From Cladobotryum mycophilum (lineage: Eukaryota > Ascomycota > Sordariomycetes > Hypocreales > Hypocreaceae), in assembly GCA_036429605.1 (NCBI GenBank), contig JAVFKD010000004.1:3658001-3722000 (forward strand): 64,000 bases of DNA, in the 5' to 3' direction. Of this stretch, positions 11,902-23,841 are shown in pieces. A model generated the notes under the pieces. That model did no database searches, had not been told where the DNA came from, and saw only the letters and a program-made list of their open reading frames with translations. A program made the translations under genes and the position numbers. Position 1 is the first letter of the stretch. Every line of letters begins with the position of its first letter.

Positions 11902-12030
11902 TCAACCTTCAGCTCTCAATACTCCGCCTACTAGGACACGAGATGAAACGAGGGTTTTGCTCTTACTAATGCGAGCCAGAATGACGGCGACCGTCCGAAT
12001 GAGTGGGATGCGGTGCTTGGTGTGAGACAT
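11902..12030 (-). CDS. Possible short or eroded coding remnant, 42 aa
   Basis: Minus-strand ATG at 12030 opens MSHTKHRIPLIRTVAVILAR and runs 42 codons to a stop at 11902. About 40 nt further on (roughly 11860-11765, minus) another frame reads a protein-like stretch, ILKDGIDIVITGEGHL followed by RKEVKVRFGGLYV. I could not join the two with a convincing intron. Together they may be a small intron-containing gene or a decayed one. Family not recognised. Confidence 0.25.
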   Translation of the reverse strand: MSHTKHRIPLIRTVAVILARISKSKTLVSSRVLVGGVLRAEG

Positions 12031-12754
12031 GGTGGCTGTTGCCGTTGCGGGTTGTCGGCAGGATTACGCATCCGCTGTGCGGAGTTCTAGTAATCACTAA
12101 TTCTTCCCTGAATCTCTTGTTTTTTATTTTGTTTTTCTACATGGAGAATTGACATTTGAAACAGAATTTTGTCTGGTGTCGTCAACATAGCATAGTCACA
12201 ACAAGTGATGTTATCGTCTAATGAATGTGTCCAATGTCTCTGTAGTAGGAGGTCTAGAAGAAAAAGGTGTTGGCAGTTTGCGCAAAAAAGCACTGCCGAG
12301 ACGCAAACATTGTTGATTACCCTCTACCCTGTTGCACAGGCCGCTGTTGCAACAGCCAATAGCCTAATCAACAAGTAATCATCGTCAGATATTCATAGAT
12401 CTGTATAACCTCCCAACTACCGCGTGGGCATGCATATACATACTGCAAGGTCAGACATCCCGGCTTTCGGCATTCTTTCTTCTGCCTTGTTCCTGCGGAC
12501 TTCGGTTCAATGATGAGAAACCTATTATTAAGTCAGTTTTAAATGCCACGGTTGCATTTGCGTCGCATATTTGCGTCGAGCTAGTAGATCTGAATTATTG
12601 GTGTCGAGTAAACCCTTAAAACGACGACGCCCCTACCACGAAAAGACAAGACTTCAACTGAGCTTCACCAGTCTATCTCATTAACCCCATACATATTCAA
12701 CAAAACACAAAAAGGCTTACTTAGCCCTACACCAACCTCACAGAACACGTCAAA
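12031..12754. other. Intergenic region upstream of the MAPEG gene
   Basis: No gene seen. Contains the MAPEG promoter and a pyrimidine-poor, A/C-rich leader before the ATG. Confidence 0.5.
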
Positions 12755-13405
12755 ATGTCTCTTACATTGGAAGTTCCTAGTCAATACGGGTCAGTTAATT
12801 TCGCAATCGCTATGAATGCGCTACTAACGACATCATAGCCTCGTTCTGGCTGTTGCAACTTCAACCTTCTTCCTCAACACCATCCATTTTTTTCGCACCG
12901 CCAAGTTCCGCAAAATAAGCGGAGTAGGCTACCCCAATGCCTATGCCTCTACAGAATTGGCCGACAAGAACCCTGCGGCACACAAATTCAACTGCGGTAA
13001 GCTGTCATACATATTCATCCACGAGAGCTGCAACGCGAATCGGGTGATTTCCAACTACCGAGTTTGATATGCTAACTCTACATCTGCCAGCTCAACGAGC
13101 CCATGCCAACTTCACCGAGAACCATACTCCATTCTTGGGAGCTCTTCTCATCTCTGGTTTGCGCTTCCCCGTTGCCGCTGCAGTGGTTGGTGCTGCTTGG
13201 GCCGTCTCCAGAGTTCTTTTTGTCCTTGGCTATACTAGCGATGCTGGGCCCAAGGGAAGACGAGTGTTTGTTTACCCCCTTTGATATGTCAACATTGAAC
13301 TTACTGACCCAACTGTACAGTGGCTCAGCCGGCAGTTTCATCACGGATACTATCCTTAAAGGTCTGGCGGTTTACACATCCTATGTGCTCGTCACCGGCC
13401 AATAA
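12755..13405 (+). CDS. MAPEG family membrane protein (microsomal glutathione S-transferase 3-like)
   Basis: Small integral membrane enzyme of the MGST/LTC4 synthase family, expected in ER or outer mitochondrial membrane, using glutathione on lipophilic or peroxide substrates. Exons 12755-12789, 12839-12996, 13091-13265 and 13321-13405 give 150 aa, the usual MAPEG length. About four hydrophobic segments are visible (from LVLAVATSTFFLNT, LGALLISGLRFPVAAAVVG, AVSRVLFVLGY and the end). The hallmark FNCAQRAHANFTEN covers the NCAQR-H-N-E motif of MGST3 proteins. The third intron must use the GTTTGT donor at 13266 to keep GRRVGSAGSF in frame. Confidence 0.9.
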
Positions 13406-13756
13406 ACCGGCCTCAAGTCCAATTCAACCATATGCCTCTAGAGGTATCATGTAGTAGGACAATAGCGTAATGCACTGTTTGTTGCAAGCTCCTTAATTGA
13501 CTGATAATTATCAACTGGATTGCCTGAAGTAGTCTTATGCTTCGTTTGTGTGGCTCTATGACAGTATCCTACAATATCATTTGCCCTTCCCTGTGTCGTA
13601 GCCTATCAACCATTACGGGATCATGGAACCGCTTGCCCACCCATATCGTTACCTTATTGAACCATTACTTGCTTGTAGTCGTGTGAAAGAAACAGAAAAG
13701 AAAAAGAGGGAAGAATTCTGATAAAACATTAAAAAATAAGGTCGTTGATCCAGAAA
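13406..13756. other. Convergent spacer MAPEG-ECM14
   Basis: 3' UTRs of two convergent genes. Nothing else seen. Confidence 0.6.
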
Positions 13757-15415
13757 TCATCTCCTTAATCTCCGCCGTCGAAGTTCTTGACTTGTGGGTA
13801 ACTCCCCACCTTCTTCAAACCTGGCAACATTTTCTTCGTCATCCGTAGACACCTTCTCAATGCCATTGTTACCAAGGAGATAGTCTCCGAAATATTTCAT
13901 TGCGTTAAACATCTCCTCTCCAGTTGGAATAATATATTCCTTTGGAAGTAGGAAGCCATAGCTACCGGTGTCTCGGAGCTTAATTTGATAGCTGAAATGC
14001 GCACGCAGCTCATGATAAAACCAATCAATTGCAGAGCCCCCACCAGATTCTATGCGTGGCCATACGGGATGACGACCGGATTCTGTAGCCGCCACAGCCC
14101 CCTCGCAGGCGGATGTGACAGAGTAGGACTCTCCATTGGATAGGCGAATTGCCTTTGCAAGGCCTGCGGCGAGCTCTTGAAGGTTTTCCAAATTTGGAGG
14201 TTCAGCGGCGCAGGTGTATGAATAGGGAAAGAGAACCTGTTGAGAGTAGGAATGAAGATCCAAGAGTCCTACAATCTCAACATTGTTCTGTGTCTCGTTA
14301 CGGGCCCAACCGGAAAGCTGCAAAGCCTCGACGGCTTGAAAGGGCTCCTCTCCTCCATAACTTTCGGAACAGGGATCATTTTGCGTCTCAGCAGTGTTCC
14401 ATCCGAATCCAAAAGCGTGGTCCAAGTCGATCCCACGACAGAAACGCAACTTGGCCGACTGTCTAGACTTGCGCCACAGGCGATCGACCTGCCATGTATA
14501 CTCAACACCATCGGGATTGAGAACAGGCATGAATACAATATCATAGTGGGCGAGGAATCTGGTAATCATGGGCTCTTTGCCAAAAGACGTGATGTACGAC
14601 CATGCGACGTAGTTGACGGTGCTTGTAGAAATCCATTCTCGTGCATGTAGACCGCCTGTGACAATGATCGTCTTTCGTGGTCTGCCGTTGGGTATATTTG
14701 GTACCCCCACCCGAAGTGCTGGTATTTCTCGTCCCTCAAATGACTTACCAACCGTAATGTATTTGACATAGGACGGGAACATAGCCTCCAAAAGTTTCAT
14801 CCAGCGAACAATGACATTTAGGGGTTGGAAATCTTGGAAGAATAGATTATTGCCCGACTTTAGAGTTTCTAATAGCAACGGGGCAGAGCCATCTGGTTCA
14901 ACTATTGCTGGACCCTCTGATAGAGGCAAGGAGTGATATACGGCAGCGGCCAAGTCGGGAATCAGTGTTGAATGTGACGACTGAAGAGATTTAGGAAGGA
15001 GCCCAAGGAGGGGAGCGACTACATCCGAGTGGAGTCGTATATCGACAAAGTCATCGGTAAAAGCCCATATATCCAAGAAAAGTCGGGAGGCAGCCTCGGC
15101 AAGCGCAGCCTCCTCATCTGTAGTGCTGACATTGAATCGAAGAACGAGCTCGTTGGTGTATCGGGAATGCAAGTTCTCTCGGGGAGTTGAATGGGACGCC
15201 GCGGCTTTGGCAGGGTGACGCCCGAAAAAGAATTCGATGGCGCCATCACGCAACTTTGTTAGAAATGGAAACAATTGGGAGTTGCCGCTATTAAGAGATG
15301 AACCCGATGCGCCATGGTGATTGTTTGATAGAACATGCTGTGATCCAATACCAGCTCCGTGGGCTGCGCCGAGGAGCAGCAGTGAGGTGACGCAGCGGGC
15401 GGCTGATAATTTCAT
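13757..15415 (-). CDS. ECM14: Secreted/vacuolar M14-type pseudo-metallocarboxypeptidase (ECM14-like)
   Basis: Single exon, 552 aa. A signal peptide (hydrophobic SLLLLGAAHGAG after the start) is followed by a propeptide-like region to about residue 190 and an M14 carboxypeptidase fold. The zinc ligands are kept: H257 and E260 in GGLHAREW, and H388 in DLHSYSQ. The general-base glutamate of active M14 enzymes (ELRDTG) is replaced: the sequence reads YQIKLRDTGSYGF, with Lys479 at that place. The same substitution is the known hallmark of yeast Ecm14, a cell-wall-related protein predicted to lack peptidase activity. So it probably binds rather than cuts peptides. The C-terminus is Arg-rich (RRRRLRR). 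Neighbours: convergent with MAPEG, divergent from the ArfGEF across 1.4 kb. Confidence 0.92.
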   Translation of the reverse strand: MKLSAARCVTSLLLLGAAHGAGIGSQHVLSNNHHGASGSSLNSGNSQLFPFLTKLRDGAIEFFFGRHPAKAAASHSTPRENLHSRYTNELVLRFNVSTTDEEAALAEAASRLFLDIWAFTDDFVDIRLHSDVVAPLLGLLPKSLQSSHSTLIPDLAAAVYHSLPLSEGPAIVEPDGSAPLLLETLKSGNNLFFQDFQPLNVIVRWMKLLEAMFPSYVKYITVGKSFEGREIPALRVGVPNIPNGRPRKTIIVTGGLHAREWISTSTVNYVAWSYITSFGKEPMITRFLAHYDIVFMPVLNPDGVEYTWQVDRLWRKSRQSAKLRFCRGIDLDHAFGFGWNTAETQNDPCSESYGGEEPFQAVEALQLSGWARNETQNNVEIVGLLDLHSYSQQVLFPYSYTCAAEPPNLENLQELAAGLAKAIRLSNGESYSVTSACEGAVAATESGRHPVWPRIESGGGSAIDWFYHELRAHFSYQIKLRDTGSYGFLLPKEYIIPTGEEMFNAMKYFGDYLLGNNGIEKVSTDDEENVARFEEGGELPTSQELRRRRLRR

Positions 15416-16249
15416 CTCGCTCCGGATGAATCACCAATCCGTTGATCGGCTGAATGAATGGATTTGGGCACGTCGCAAATACTGGGGGGATGGATCATAC
15501 ACTAAATCGCCGAATTTATTGAGAAATACTGAGATGACGGAACGAATGAGTTGAAGAAGCTAAACAAAACAACTCAACCAGGTTGTGTGTGTGGCGATAT
15601 GGGGGAAATATGGTAGTACAGATATGTGTAGGTACAAGTATGCAGAGACGAAGGAAGCAACGGGCGGTGGCATGGATGGGTGCCAACATCAATGTTCAAA
15701 CGGTGGCCGCTGCTGCGATTCAATTGGTTTTTTTTTCTGGAGGCCTAGAATGTAGCATGTACCTGGTAATAAGCCCCCCATGGTACCTCCTGGTGGCGGG
15801 GCAGTGTTCGAAATGCTCCATGGCTTGTGTAAGGCCACGCGCTGACGCGAAGACACGCAGTCTGGGGTACTTCTGCCCCTTGTTACACTGTATGTAGTAT
15901 ACGGAGTACCGAACCTGCATGCTCGACTCTGCACACCCTTGTGCTCGTACCAATGTATCAACGGCCTGGTTCGCTGGAATGATGTCTAGCACAGGCAGAT
16001 TGAAGACATAAATACTGTACCACCTGTGTGCTAGAAAGGCATAGTAGTACTAAGGCGCCTTATGTATGTGCATATGTACCTACATATAGCTGAGGATGTG
16101 TCTTGATAGCGTATCATCTGCTGAAACCAGTCGCCATTATTGCACTAATACTACCTACCTGGGAGAAGGCGAGGGAGGGAGAGGAAAGCCGATGATACCT
16201 GCTAGACGGGAGCTTAATTTGCTGTTGGATTGGGAACCATTTACGTATG

Positions 16250-16269
16250 TACATACATACATACATACA
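16250..16269. repeat. (ACAT)n microsatellite
   Basis: About five copies of the tetranucleotide in tandem. Confidence 0.9.
16251..16252. other. No CRISPR, IS, origin or attachment site in this window
   Basis: Placeholder coordinates. None of these features was seen anywhere in the 64 kb. Confidence 0.5.
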
Positions 16270-16833
16270 GGGCCGGTACGGAGGCTTGGGAATCCCTTGC
16301 TAACGCTAACGACAGGCTGTTGGATGGGCTCCACTGCCACGCCAGCCTTCAGCCCCAGGGCAGGTCATTGGGCATCCTTGGTTGTCCAAGACTTCCAACT
16401 CCCCTCCCAGGGCTCTAAATTACTGCCCACGAGGGTACCCGTGCAAGCGTGGGATCTCCTAAAAGTTGCAAGTACCAAAGTCCTATCCGGCCTGTAGTAC
16501 CTTAGTCGTAGTAGCCCCTGGGCTTGCGAAAGCGTCTCCGCTGTTAGAAAACAGTTCTGGTCGATGGCGTCGATATTCTGGTGAAGGAGATTCGCTCCGA
16601 AACCCCAAGCCATCTTCTCATCCCCCTGGAAAATCCACTTCCATCGACAGACACGTCGACGTCGACGTTTCTTTCGCAGCAGCTGGGTGTTGCGATTTTC
16701 TCAATGCTCAACAGCCACGCGCCTGGCCTATCTACCTAGTAGCTAGGTCGGCTGTCGTCATTATAACAAAACCAAGTTCCAACCACCACACACGGCCTTT
16801 TCGGACCCTGCGGCAGGACTGCCATCGCATACC

Positions 16834-16890
16834 ATGAGCATCGGCCGTCGCCATGCCTTTTCTACGCCGTCGCGGCAATATGGTCAGTGA
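16834..16890 (+). promoter_or_regulatory. Upstream ORF overlapping the ArfGEF start codon
   Basis: ATG at 16834 opens an 18-codon ORF in another frame that spans the main ATG at 16853 and stops at 16888-16890. If it lies in the mRNA it could lower translation of the main ORF by leaky scanning. It could instead be an alternative first exon: a GTCAGT donor-like site occurs inside it. Confidence 0.35.
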
Positions 16891-19800
16891 AACTGACATG
16901 CGCCGTCATACAAACGTCTCTGCGCCCCCGATTTCCGAAGATAAAGATACCCCCAACCTGCCAAATCAATCCCAGCAATCTTCTGATGACACGGAGACTT
17001 TGTCTCAGCAAGAGTCCCGAGAGTCAGCCACCAGTCGACCAAGCACCCCGCCAGTTCAACATCAGACGAACAAACATCGACGTTTTTCTGTTTTGAGATT
17101 TCGAAATGCTTCCGATTCGCAGTTGTCGTTAAGGGTCAAGCAGCTGGCCGAGAAGCCGCCTCCTGTTCCCCGACGTATTTCACCCCCCGGCCGCTATCCT
17201 GTGTTCCCTGGTAGATTAAGCCAAGACGACTGACATTCTTTTTGCTCAGCTCCTCCTGCCATCATCACTACCGCCCCGACAAACGATCTCATCGAAGGTC
17301 CCAAGAAGATGTCATCGCGTATGGGGCTTGCTTCAAGATTCCGACGCTCTGCTGATATTCCCCGGGATGAACAACAACCGTCGCCTCCAAGTGAGCCCCA
17401 AACCATCCCGGAGGTAACACCAATTCGAAAGTCATCATTTGCGGATGATGCTAGGAGGCCTTCGCTCAACACCTCGGACGAACCACATTCACCTAGACCA
17501 TCGACGCAGGCGACCATTGCCTCAAACGGCACAGGACTCGGTATCTCAGCGAATCGACCATCCGAGTCCTCTAGGTCCGATGTCAGCTCGACCGATCGTG
17601 TATCTCAGTCTAGCCCCAATGCCACCCCAAAGAAATCGCGTCCTACCACCCCATTCTTCAAGCTACGCCGCGCAAGGAAGCACCCGGAGCCATTATTCCC
17701 CCTGGCTCACCTTCAACAGAGCAGCAGTCTATCAGCAGCGGGCTCCGCGACCTCTCTCTTTGTGGAAGGCACCCCGCGCCCTGCTTCAGCACAGAGTGCG
17801 AGCACTCATCGCGGTCAAAATGGCCACGCGCCTTACCCAAGCCCGGCTGTTGCTTTGTTTGCTCCAAATGGAGGCCGGTCAGGCCACTCTTCCCCTACAC
17901 GAGCCAACCTCCTGAGAGGACGATCATCCACTATGAGTTCTATCGGGAGAGACTCAACCGACGATCACCTGCTCCCGCCTACCACTCGAACATCGTCCTC
18001 CACCGGCCGCAAGAGCTTTGGGGATTTGCTTGGGTTAAGCCGGCTACGACAGACATCTGAGCTTAGTCGGCAAGGTTCATTGACGTCAGCCACACCTGGA
18101 TCGGTGGCCTCGAAGAGTAACTCATTGCAATTGCCTAGAGACACTGTGGTATTACCAGAAAGGTTTGATGACGAATCTCCGGCCAAGTACATTGCCCGGT
18201 TAGAGGGTGTGGTTAGCCGTGGTGTTATTGCAGCTGCTTTGTCCAAAGGTACAGACTCCTTTTCCACGGCTGCCTTGAGAAGTTACATGCGGACATTCAG
18301 TTTCTTCGGCGACCCAATGGATATGGCCATCCGGAAGCTTCTGATGGATGCTGAGCTGCCCAAGGAGACACAGCAAATAGACAGATGCCTACAAGCCTTT
18401 GCGAATCGATACCATGAATGCAACCCTGGCATTTACTCTTCGCCAGATCAGGCGTACTTCATTGCTTTTTCGCTTCTAATCCTCCATACTGACGTTTTTA
18501 ATAAAAATAACAAGCACAAAATGCAAAAAACAGACTATCTAAAAAATACGAACGGAGAAGGGATCTTTGACGACGTTCTTGAATGCTTTTACGACAACAT
18601 TTGCTATACCCCGTTCATTCATGTGGAGGATGATCTTGAGCTAAGTACTGAACGTATTCCTGGGAGCAAATCCAAGCGAAAACACCTGCTTTCGGGGGCC
18701 AATGGCGAACCTGCCAAGCGAGCAATAAAGGAACCTATTGACCCCTACACGCTTATTATAGATGGGAATTTGGATGTCTTGAGGCCAAACCTCAGAGATG
18801 CGATGCCTTTAGAGGACCAGTATAATTACCTAGGATCGGCAAAGTCGCTCAACCTAAAGGATTTGCAAAAGACGTTTTTCAGAACTGGTGTATTGCAGAT
18901 TGTATCTGCTAGGTCTCGCCCTGATGCCTTTCTGACTGACAAAACAGCAACCAATCCGGATGACACTCACCCGGGCATTGTCGACATCAAAATTACCAAA
19001 GTCGGCCTTCTGTGGCGAAAGGAAGCCAAGAAGCGGAAGACTCGTTCACCATGGCAAGAATGGGGCGCCATTCTCACTGGTGCTCAGCTTTACTTTTTCC
19101 GTAATACGAGCTGGGTGAAAAATCTCATGCATCAGTACGAGAATCACATCAAGGCAGGCCACGATGGGATACCTATCACGTTCAAGCCACCACTTGAGGA
19201 GTTTAAGCCAGACGCTCTCATGTCCACGGATGGCGCCGTTGCTCTGCTTGATACATCATATAAGAAGCACAAGAATGCCTTCATTTATGTCAGACAGGGG
19301 GCTTGGATGAGGTTCTCTTAGCTGATGATGAGTATGAGTTGAACGACTGGATAGCCAAGCTCAACTACGCCGCAGCGTTCAGAACATCTGGTGTAAGAAT
19401 GCGTGGGGTCGTAGGAGGCAATTATGATGGCCAAGGTCGACGAGGTTTCAGGCGACTTGACAGCTCGGATGCAACGCAGCTTATACAAACCCCAACTGGT
19501 CTTGTATCCGTTGCGCGTAGTCGAATCGACCATAAGATGGCGGAGGATATTCAAATAGCGAGACGAGACATCATGAGACAAAAAATCGCCGAAGCGGACC
19601 GCAAAATGGATGAATCTAAGAAGGCACTTGATGACCAGCTTAGAAACGCTCGACACCTTCAGATACTTGCACCAATCCAGCCTAGAACACGAGACCAACT
19701 TCTTTCAGCGGCCGCGCGAATGTCTGCTCAGTTGAAATGGACTCGGATAGAAATTTGGAGGGAGAAGTGTCATCGTGACATCCTCGCCTTGGACCTTGAA

Positions 19801-21147
19801 GAGGATCACTTGATCTCGGAACAACTGGAGGCCGCAGCCAACTCAGAATCTAGCTATGATCTAATTCCAGGACCAATACCGCGGCCTTCCGTTATCACTC
19901 GCAGCGAGTCCAAGACAAATCTTCAAAGTATTGCGGAAATAAGTCAATCACCCATGGATAACCGTCTATCATCCATTTCTATCCCCGCAGAGTATATACA
20001 TGATATCCAGAAGGCGCCGGTATCTCCGATACGCCCATCAAGCGCACCCAGACTGCGGAACGACTCACAAGACTTCTCTACTTCAAGGACTGAAACAGAA
20101 AGCGCCAGGCATGGGTCAGTTTCAAGCGTCACGGGTTCAGTGCAGTCACCGTCAGCTACACCGCAAGCCATACAGGAAACATCTCGTGATGGGGATAATG
20201 CCTCAATTGCATCCAAGCCTGGTCATTCTCATGATGATGTGGATGCCGATGAACGACAGTTCTTGAAGCAAGCTGGACTGCTAGAGTCGAGAACAGGTAG
20301 AGACCCAACAGACAAACTCACCACTTCAACATCTGGAGAAGCCATGGACCAATACGTGTCAGGAGATCGCGAGAAGTTTGAGAGAAACAAGATCCGCCGG
20401 AGTCTACAACGCACCCTTAGAGAGAGCGCTGGTCACCTCTCACATCACCGGAGCAAGAAGGGCAGGGAAATTAACCCAGCGGTATCATCAGAGGATTCTG
20501 TCCGGGACAGCACACTTGCAAGGGGCACAGGCAGTTTCGTGGTTCACGGTAAAAAAGCATCTGTCATCCATTTGGGCTCTGAAATACAGATCCTGTCCAA
20601 CGAGGAACAAATTCTAGCACGGAAACAACAGCAACAGCAGCAGATCCAACGCCAGTTGAGTGATCAACCTGCATCCCCAGTACTGAATGGCCCTCAGGAT
20701 GATGATATGGTATCCATTGTTGAGACACCGACGGAATCACACGAATTCTTTGAACGTAGAGAATCGGCTGCGAGTGCTAGCACAGCTACCGCACGGAGTT
20801 TTCGAGATCTTCATAGAAAGTATTCTTCAGCCCAAGCAGCCAGGAGTGTCTCTGCTGCCGGGAGGTTGGCAATTCCATCCGATGGCGAGAGTGAGGCCGC
20901 GGTAAGCTTCTCTGACGGACGTAGATCGCCCCTACCTCCGATAGAGACAGAGGAAGAAGACAACGGGTACACCAACGCTTTAGAATATGATGATGAAGAT
21001 ACTACTATGGAACTCGACAAAGAGCATGAGGAGAAAACACTGGAGGAGAAGCAGCAACTAGAGGATAGCGAGCAAGAATCCGATGCAGAATCGACTCAAG
21101 AGCCTGAGACTCTCCCGAGTCGACCGCTTCAAGCGGTAAACGCTTGA
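16853..21147 (+). CDS. Arf guanine nucleotide exchange factor with Sec7 and PH domains (frameshifted at 19297-19301)
   Basis: Exchange factor that loads GTP on Arf GTPases for vesicle budding; resembles S. pombe Sec73/yeast Syt1 type proteins. Exons 16853-17210 and 17250-21147 (a 39-nt intron, very short). The first ~440 residues are Ser/Pro-rich and disordered. The Sec7 domain covers roughly FGDPMDMAIRKLLMDAELP through ICYTPFIHVEDD, with the catalytic Glu in LPKETQQIDR. A PH domain follows (VGLLWRKEAKKRK...WGAILTGAQLYFF), then a coiled, disordered tail. The PH domain is broken: one frame ends NAFIYVRQG.. at 19321, the next frame resumes LDEVLLADDEYELNDW. One extra G in the G5 run at 19297-19301 gives VRQGGLDEVLLADDEYE and a continuous 1418 aa protein. 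A base-calling error is likelier than a real break. Confidence 0.88.
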
Positions 21148-21849
21148 AATCATGGAAATTTCTCTCTTACGCATTTGTAATTTGCCAAGCGTGTGCAAAA
21201 TATGTATGTCTATTTAGCGACTTTAGCTGGTATGGGTTTTTTCCCCAGTCACACAACAAAAAAGGGGGGCCAGGGCCAGGCATTTGGGCACCATTGCAGC
21301 AGGAAAAAACAACACACCATTTCCGCAACCAGACTTTTTTTGGTGATCTTTCTATTATCATTTTATATCATTGTCATATTTTCTTTCACCCCACGTCTCC
21401 TTTGTTTTGTCCTAGAAGATTTATAGTTTCTCTTTGTGCTGTACTCTTTTCTCAAGGGTGATGGGAGACATTCTTCGATGAGGTTATGCGGAATAGACTT
21501 TTAACCCAGCTCTGATGCCCACCTAAAGAAAGGGTTGGATGCAAATCAGGAGGGGAGCTGGGAAGAAACAGCAAAAAGACATCCTAATATTTACATTACA
21601 GTTAAGCCTTCGGGCTATCTCGTTCTTTTGTTTGTCCAAAAAAAATAAAAATAGACTTGGGCTTTTTCCACTGTGGAGAGAGGTAAAGGAGTAATGATAC
21701 GAATATCGAGCAAATTTTGAGAAAACTTTGAGATAACCATAGAGATCTCACGGCACTTAGCGGTCATATATATCCCCAACTCTACTCCTGCCTCTCCGTG
21801 CCGGCCATAGTGAAATTTGTGAAGGTTCCTGGTTTTCTCATGGCACCGT
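21148..21849. other. Convergent spacer ArfGEF-SRP72
   Basis: 3' UTRs only. T- and A-rich with short G and A runs; no gene seen. Confidence 0.6.
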
Positions 21850-23841
21850 CTATTTCTTGCCCTTCTTCTTCTTCTTTGATGCGGTAGTGGTGGGAGCTTT
21901 CTCAACCTTGACATCTCCTCCACCAACCAGCACCAGCGTCTCTTCTTCCTTGACAATACCTCCCTGTGTGGATTCACCCGCCTTCTTTTTGCCCTTTTTG
22001 CCCTTGGGGCGATATGAGGATCTGTCACGGAGGGGTAGCCATCGTTCTGGATCAGGCGTCTTTCCCTCTACGTAATTCTGTGGCAACTTTCTTCTTCTCC
22101 GCTTCTTGGTTGCTTTCTCGCTCGTCTCCTCTGCTGGTCGTTTCCTTGAAGTCGCATTGTTTGAGGCGATGGCGACCCCGCTTGCGAACAAATCATCTAT
22201 GCTCACTCCGCTGATTAGATCTTCGACTGGTGGTAGCTGGGCACTGTGTTGCTGAACTTTGGATGCGTCAGAAGCAGCAAATGATGCAACTAGGCCGGCC
22301 GACGCGATATCAGATCCTCGCTGTTCGGCGAACAACTTCTCGAAGGCAGAGCCGGCCAATGAGAGATCATCGACACTGGACGATCGCATCAACTCTATTC
22401 CAGCCTCTAGTAAGAGTGAAGATACTGCGTCTGATGGGCGACTCTGCCAGTATTTCGCTGCTTTGACAAGCTCTGCCTTCGCTGATGATTCTCTTTGTTG
22501 AGATCGCATCAACGAGACTGCCAATGCAACCAATCCAGGACTGAATCGGGCATCCTGATCCACTACATCACCAGAACTTTCTAGGCGGTTGAGGAATGGT
22601 TCAAGAACCGATAAGGCGCTGCCTGTTTGTTGTTGCTGGATCTGGATCTGGATAATTGTAAGAATAAGGCCAATATCATTAGGTCGTTTGGCTGCCAAAG
22701 TCTGAAGCTTGCGGAGAGCCTCCTTGCCAGTGGAGCCGTGGGTCTCCGCAGCGGCGTTCAAGACTGAGACTGCGTTGATGCTGGGGTTGATGTTTGGGTG
22801 TTGTGCCTGATTGAGGATTTTATTGGTTCTATTGCTGACGCCGTTGACTTTCTGGGCTTCCAGATCAATGATGAGATTGTTTCGTGTAATGATGTTGGAC
22901 TGATGGTTGAATAATTTGCTATCAAGAGACGATACTAGAGAACCATTTCTGCGCTGGCGCAAGTATGGATTCCCACCAGCTGGTTCTAATGCCAAAAGGT
23001 TATTCTGATAAACAGCAACAAAGTCTTTGCCATCGTTTTCGCTGAATTGTGTCCCATTTTTAGTTATCTGGTGGAATGTGAAGGGGTAAAGATCAACTCA
23101 CGTCACGGAACCTAAAGATTGATACATCTCCAGGGCTTCACTGAACTTGCCTAGCTTGGCTGATACATAGGCTTGCTGTGCCCTAATGGGTCGTAGTTCG
23201 GATTGCTTTTCATCGTCGTGAAGCTCATCCGAGTTATCGCAGAGTATAGCGGCACGCTGTAGGAGCTTTGCAGCATGGTCAAGATTTCCCCGAGCAACCT
23301 CAGTGCAAGCCAAGTTGTAGCACACCTCAAATGTTTCCGAGGTTGGCTGAGTTGGTACCGGATTAGACGATGGGAAGCCCTGCCACTCAGCCTGGGCGAC
23401 AGCGGCAACAGTGTTGATCTTTAAATCACTCTCTTCATTTGCAGGATCGGAATCCAACATCTGATTGTAGATGGTCTCGGCGTCGTTGAACCTCTCAGCG
23501 CGGTATGCGACCTGCGCAGCAATATGGCGCAGACTTCGTTTCTCCAACCCGGCATTCTTGAGTACGACATCGGCTTCTTCTAGTTTGTGAGTCTTGTAGA
23601 GCGCATATGCTTTTTCGACGGTAGTGATAGCTTGTAGCTTAATTCCATCGGCATCGATGAGACGAAGAGCGTCGTCGAATCGGTCGAGTTTGAGGAGGGC
23701 TACTACTTTTGTGTGCTTGGCGGTAAAGTCACTCTTGTCTGCTTTGGTAGCGGCATTGGCGGCCTTGAGAACTTCTTCATGGTCCTCGATGTCGGCGGCC
23801 CGCAGCAAAGAGCTGAGGGTAGCGCGGGGATCTTGTGGCAT
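21850..23841 (-). CDS. SRP72: Signal recognition particle subunit SRP72
   Basis: Largest SRP protein; with SRP68 it binds SRP RNA and helps target ribosomes to the ER. Exons 23841-23102 and 23041-21850 give 643 aa, with a 60-nt intron joining SVTENDGKDFVAVYQNN. TPR-like helical repeats fill most of the protein (for instance VEKAYALYKTHKLEEADVVL and AQVAYRAERFNDAETIYNQM). The SRP72 RNA-binding signature PDPERWLPLRDRSSYR lies near the C-terminus, followed by a Lys-rich end (ASKKKKKGKK). Start MPQDPRATLSSLL is the only sensible ATG. Divergent from the NCBP3-like gene. Confidence 0.95.

Larger units (their letters stand above)
15416..16852. other. Divergent promoter region ECM14 / Sec7-PH ArfGEF
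   Basis: Holds both promoters, an ACAT microsatellite at 16250-16269 and a small upstream ORF next to the ArfGEF start. No other gene recognised. Confidence 0.55.

Noticed and set aside
19303..21147. Second independent gene after the ArfGEF
   Set aside because: It begins in the middle of a PH domain and is the continuation of the same protein in a shifted frame.
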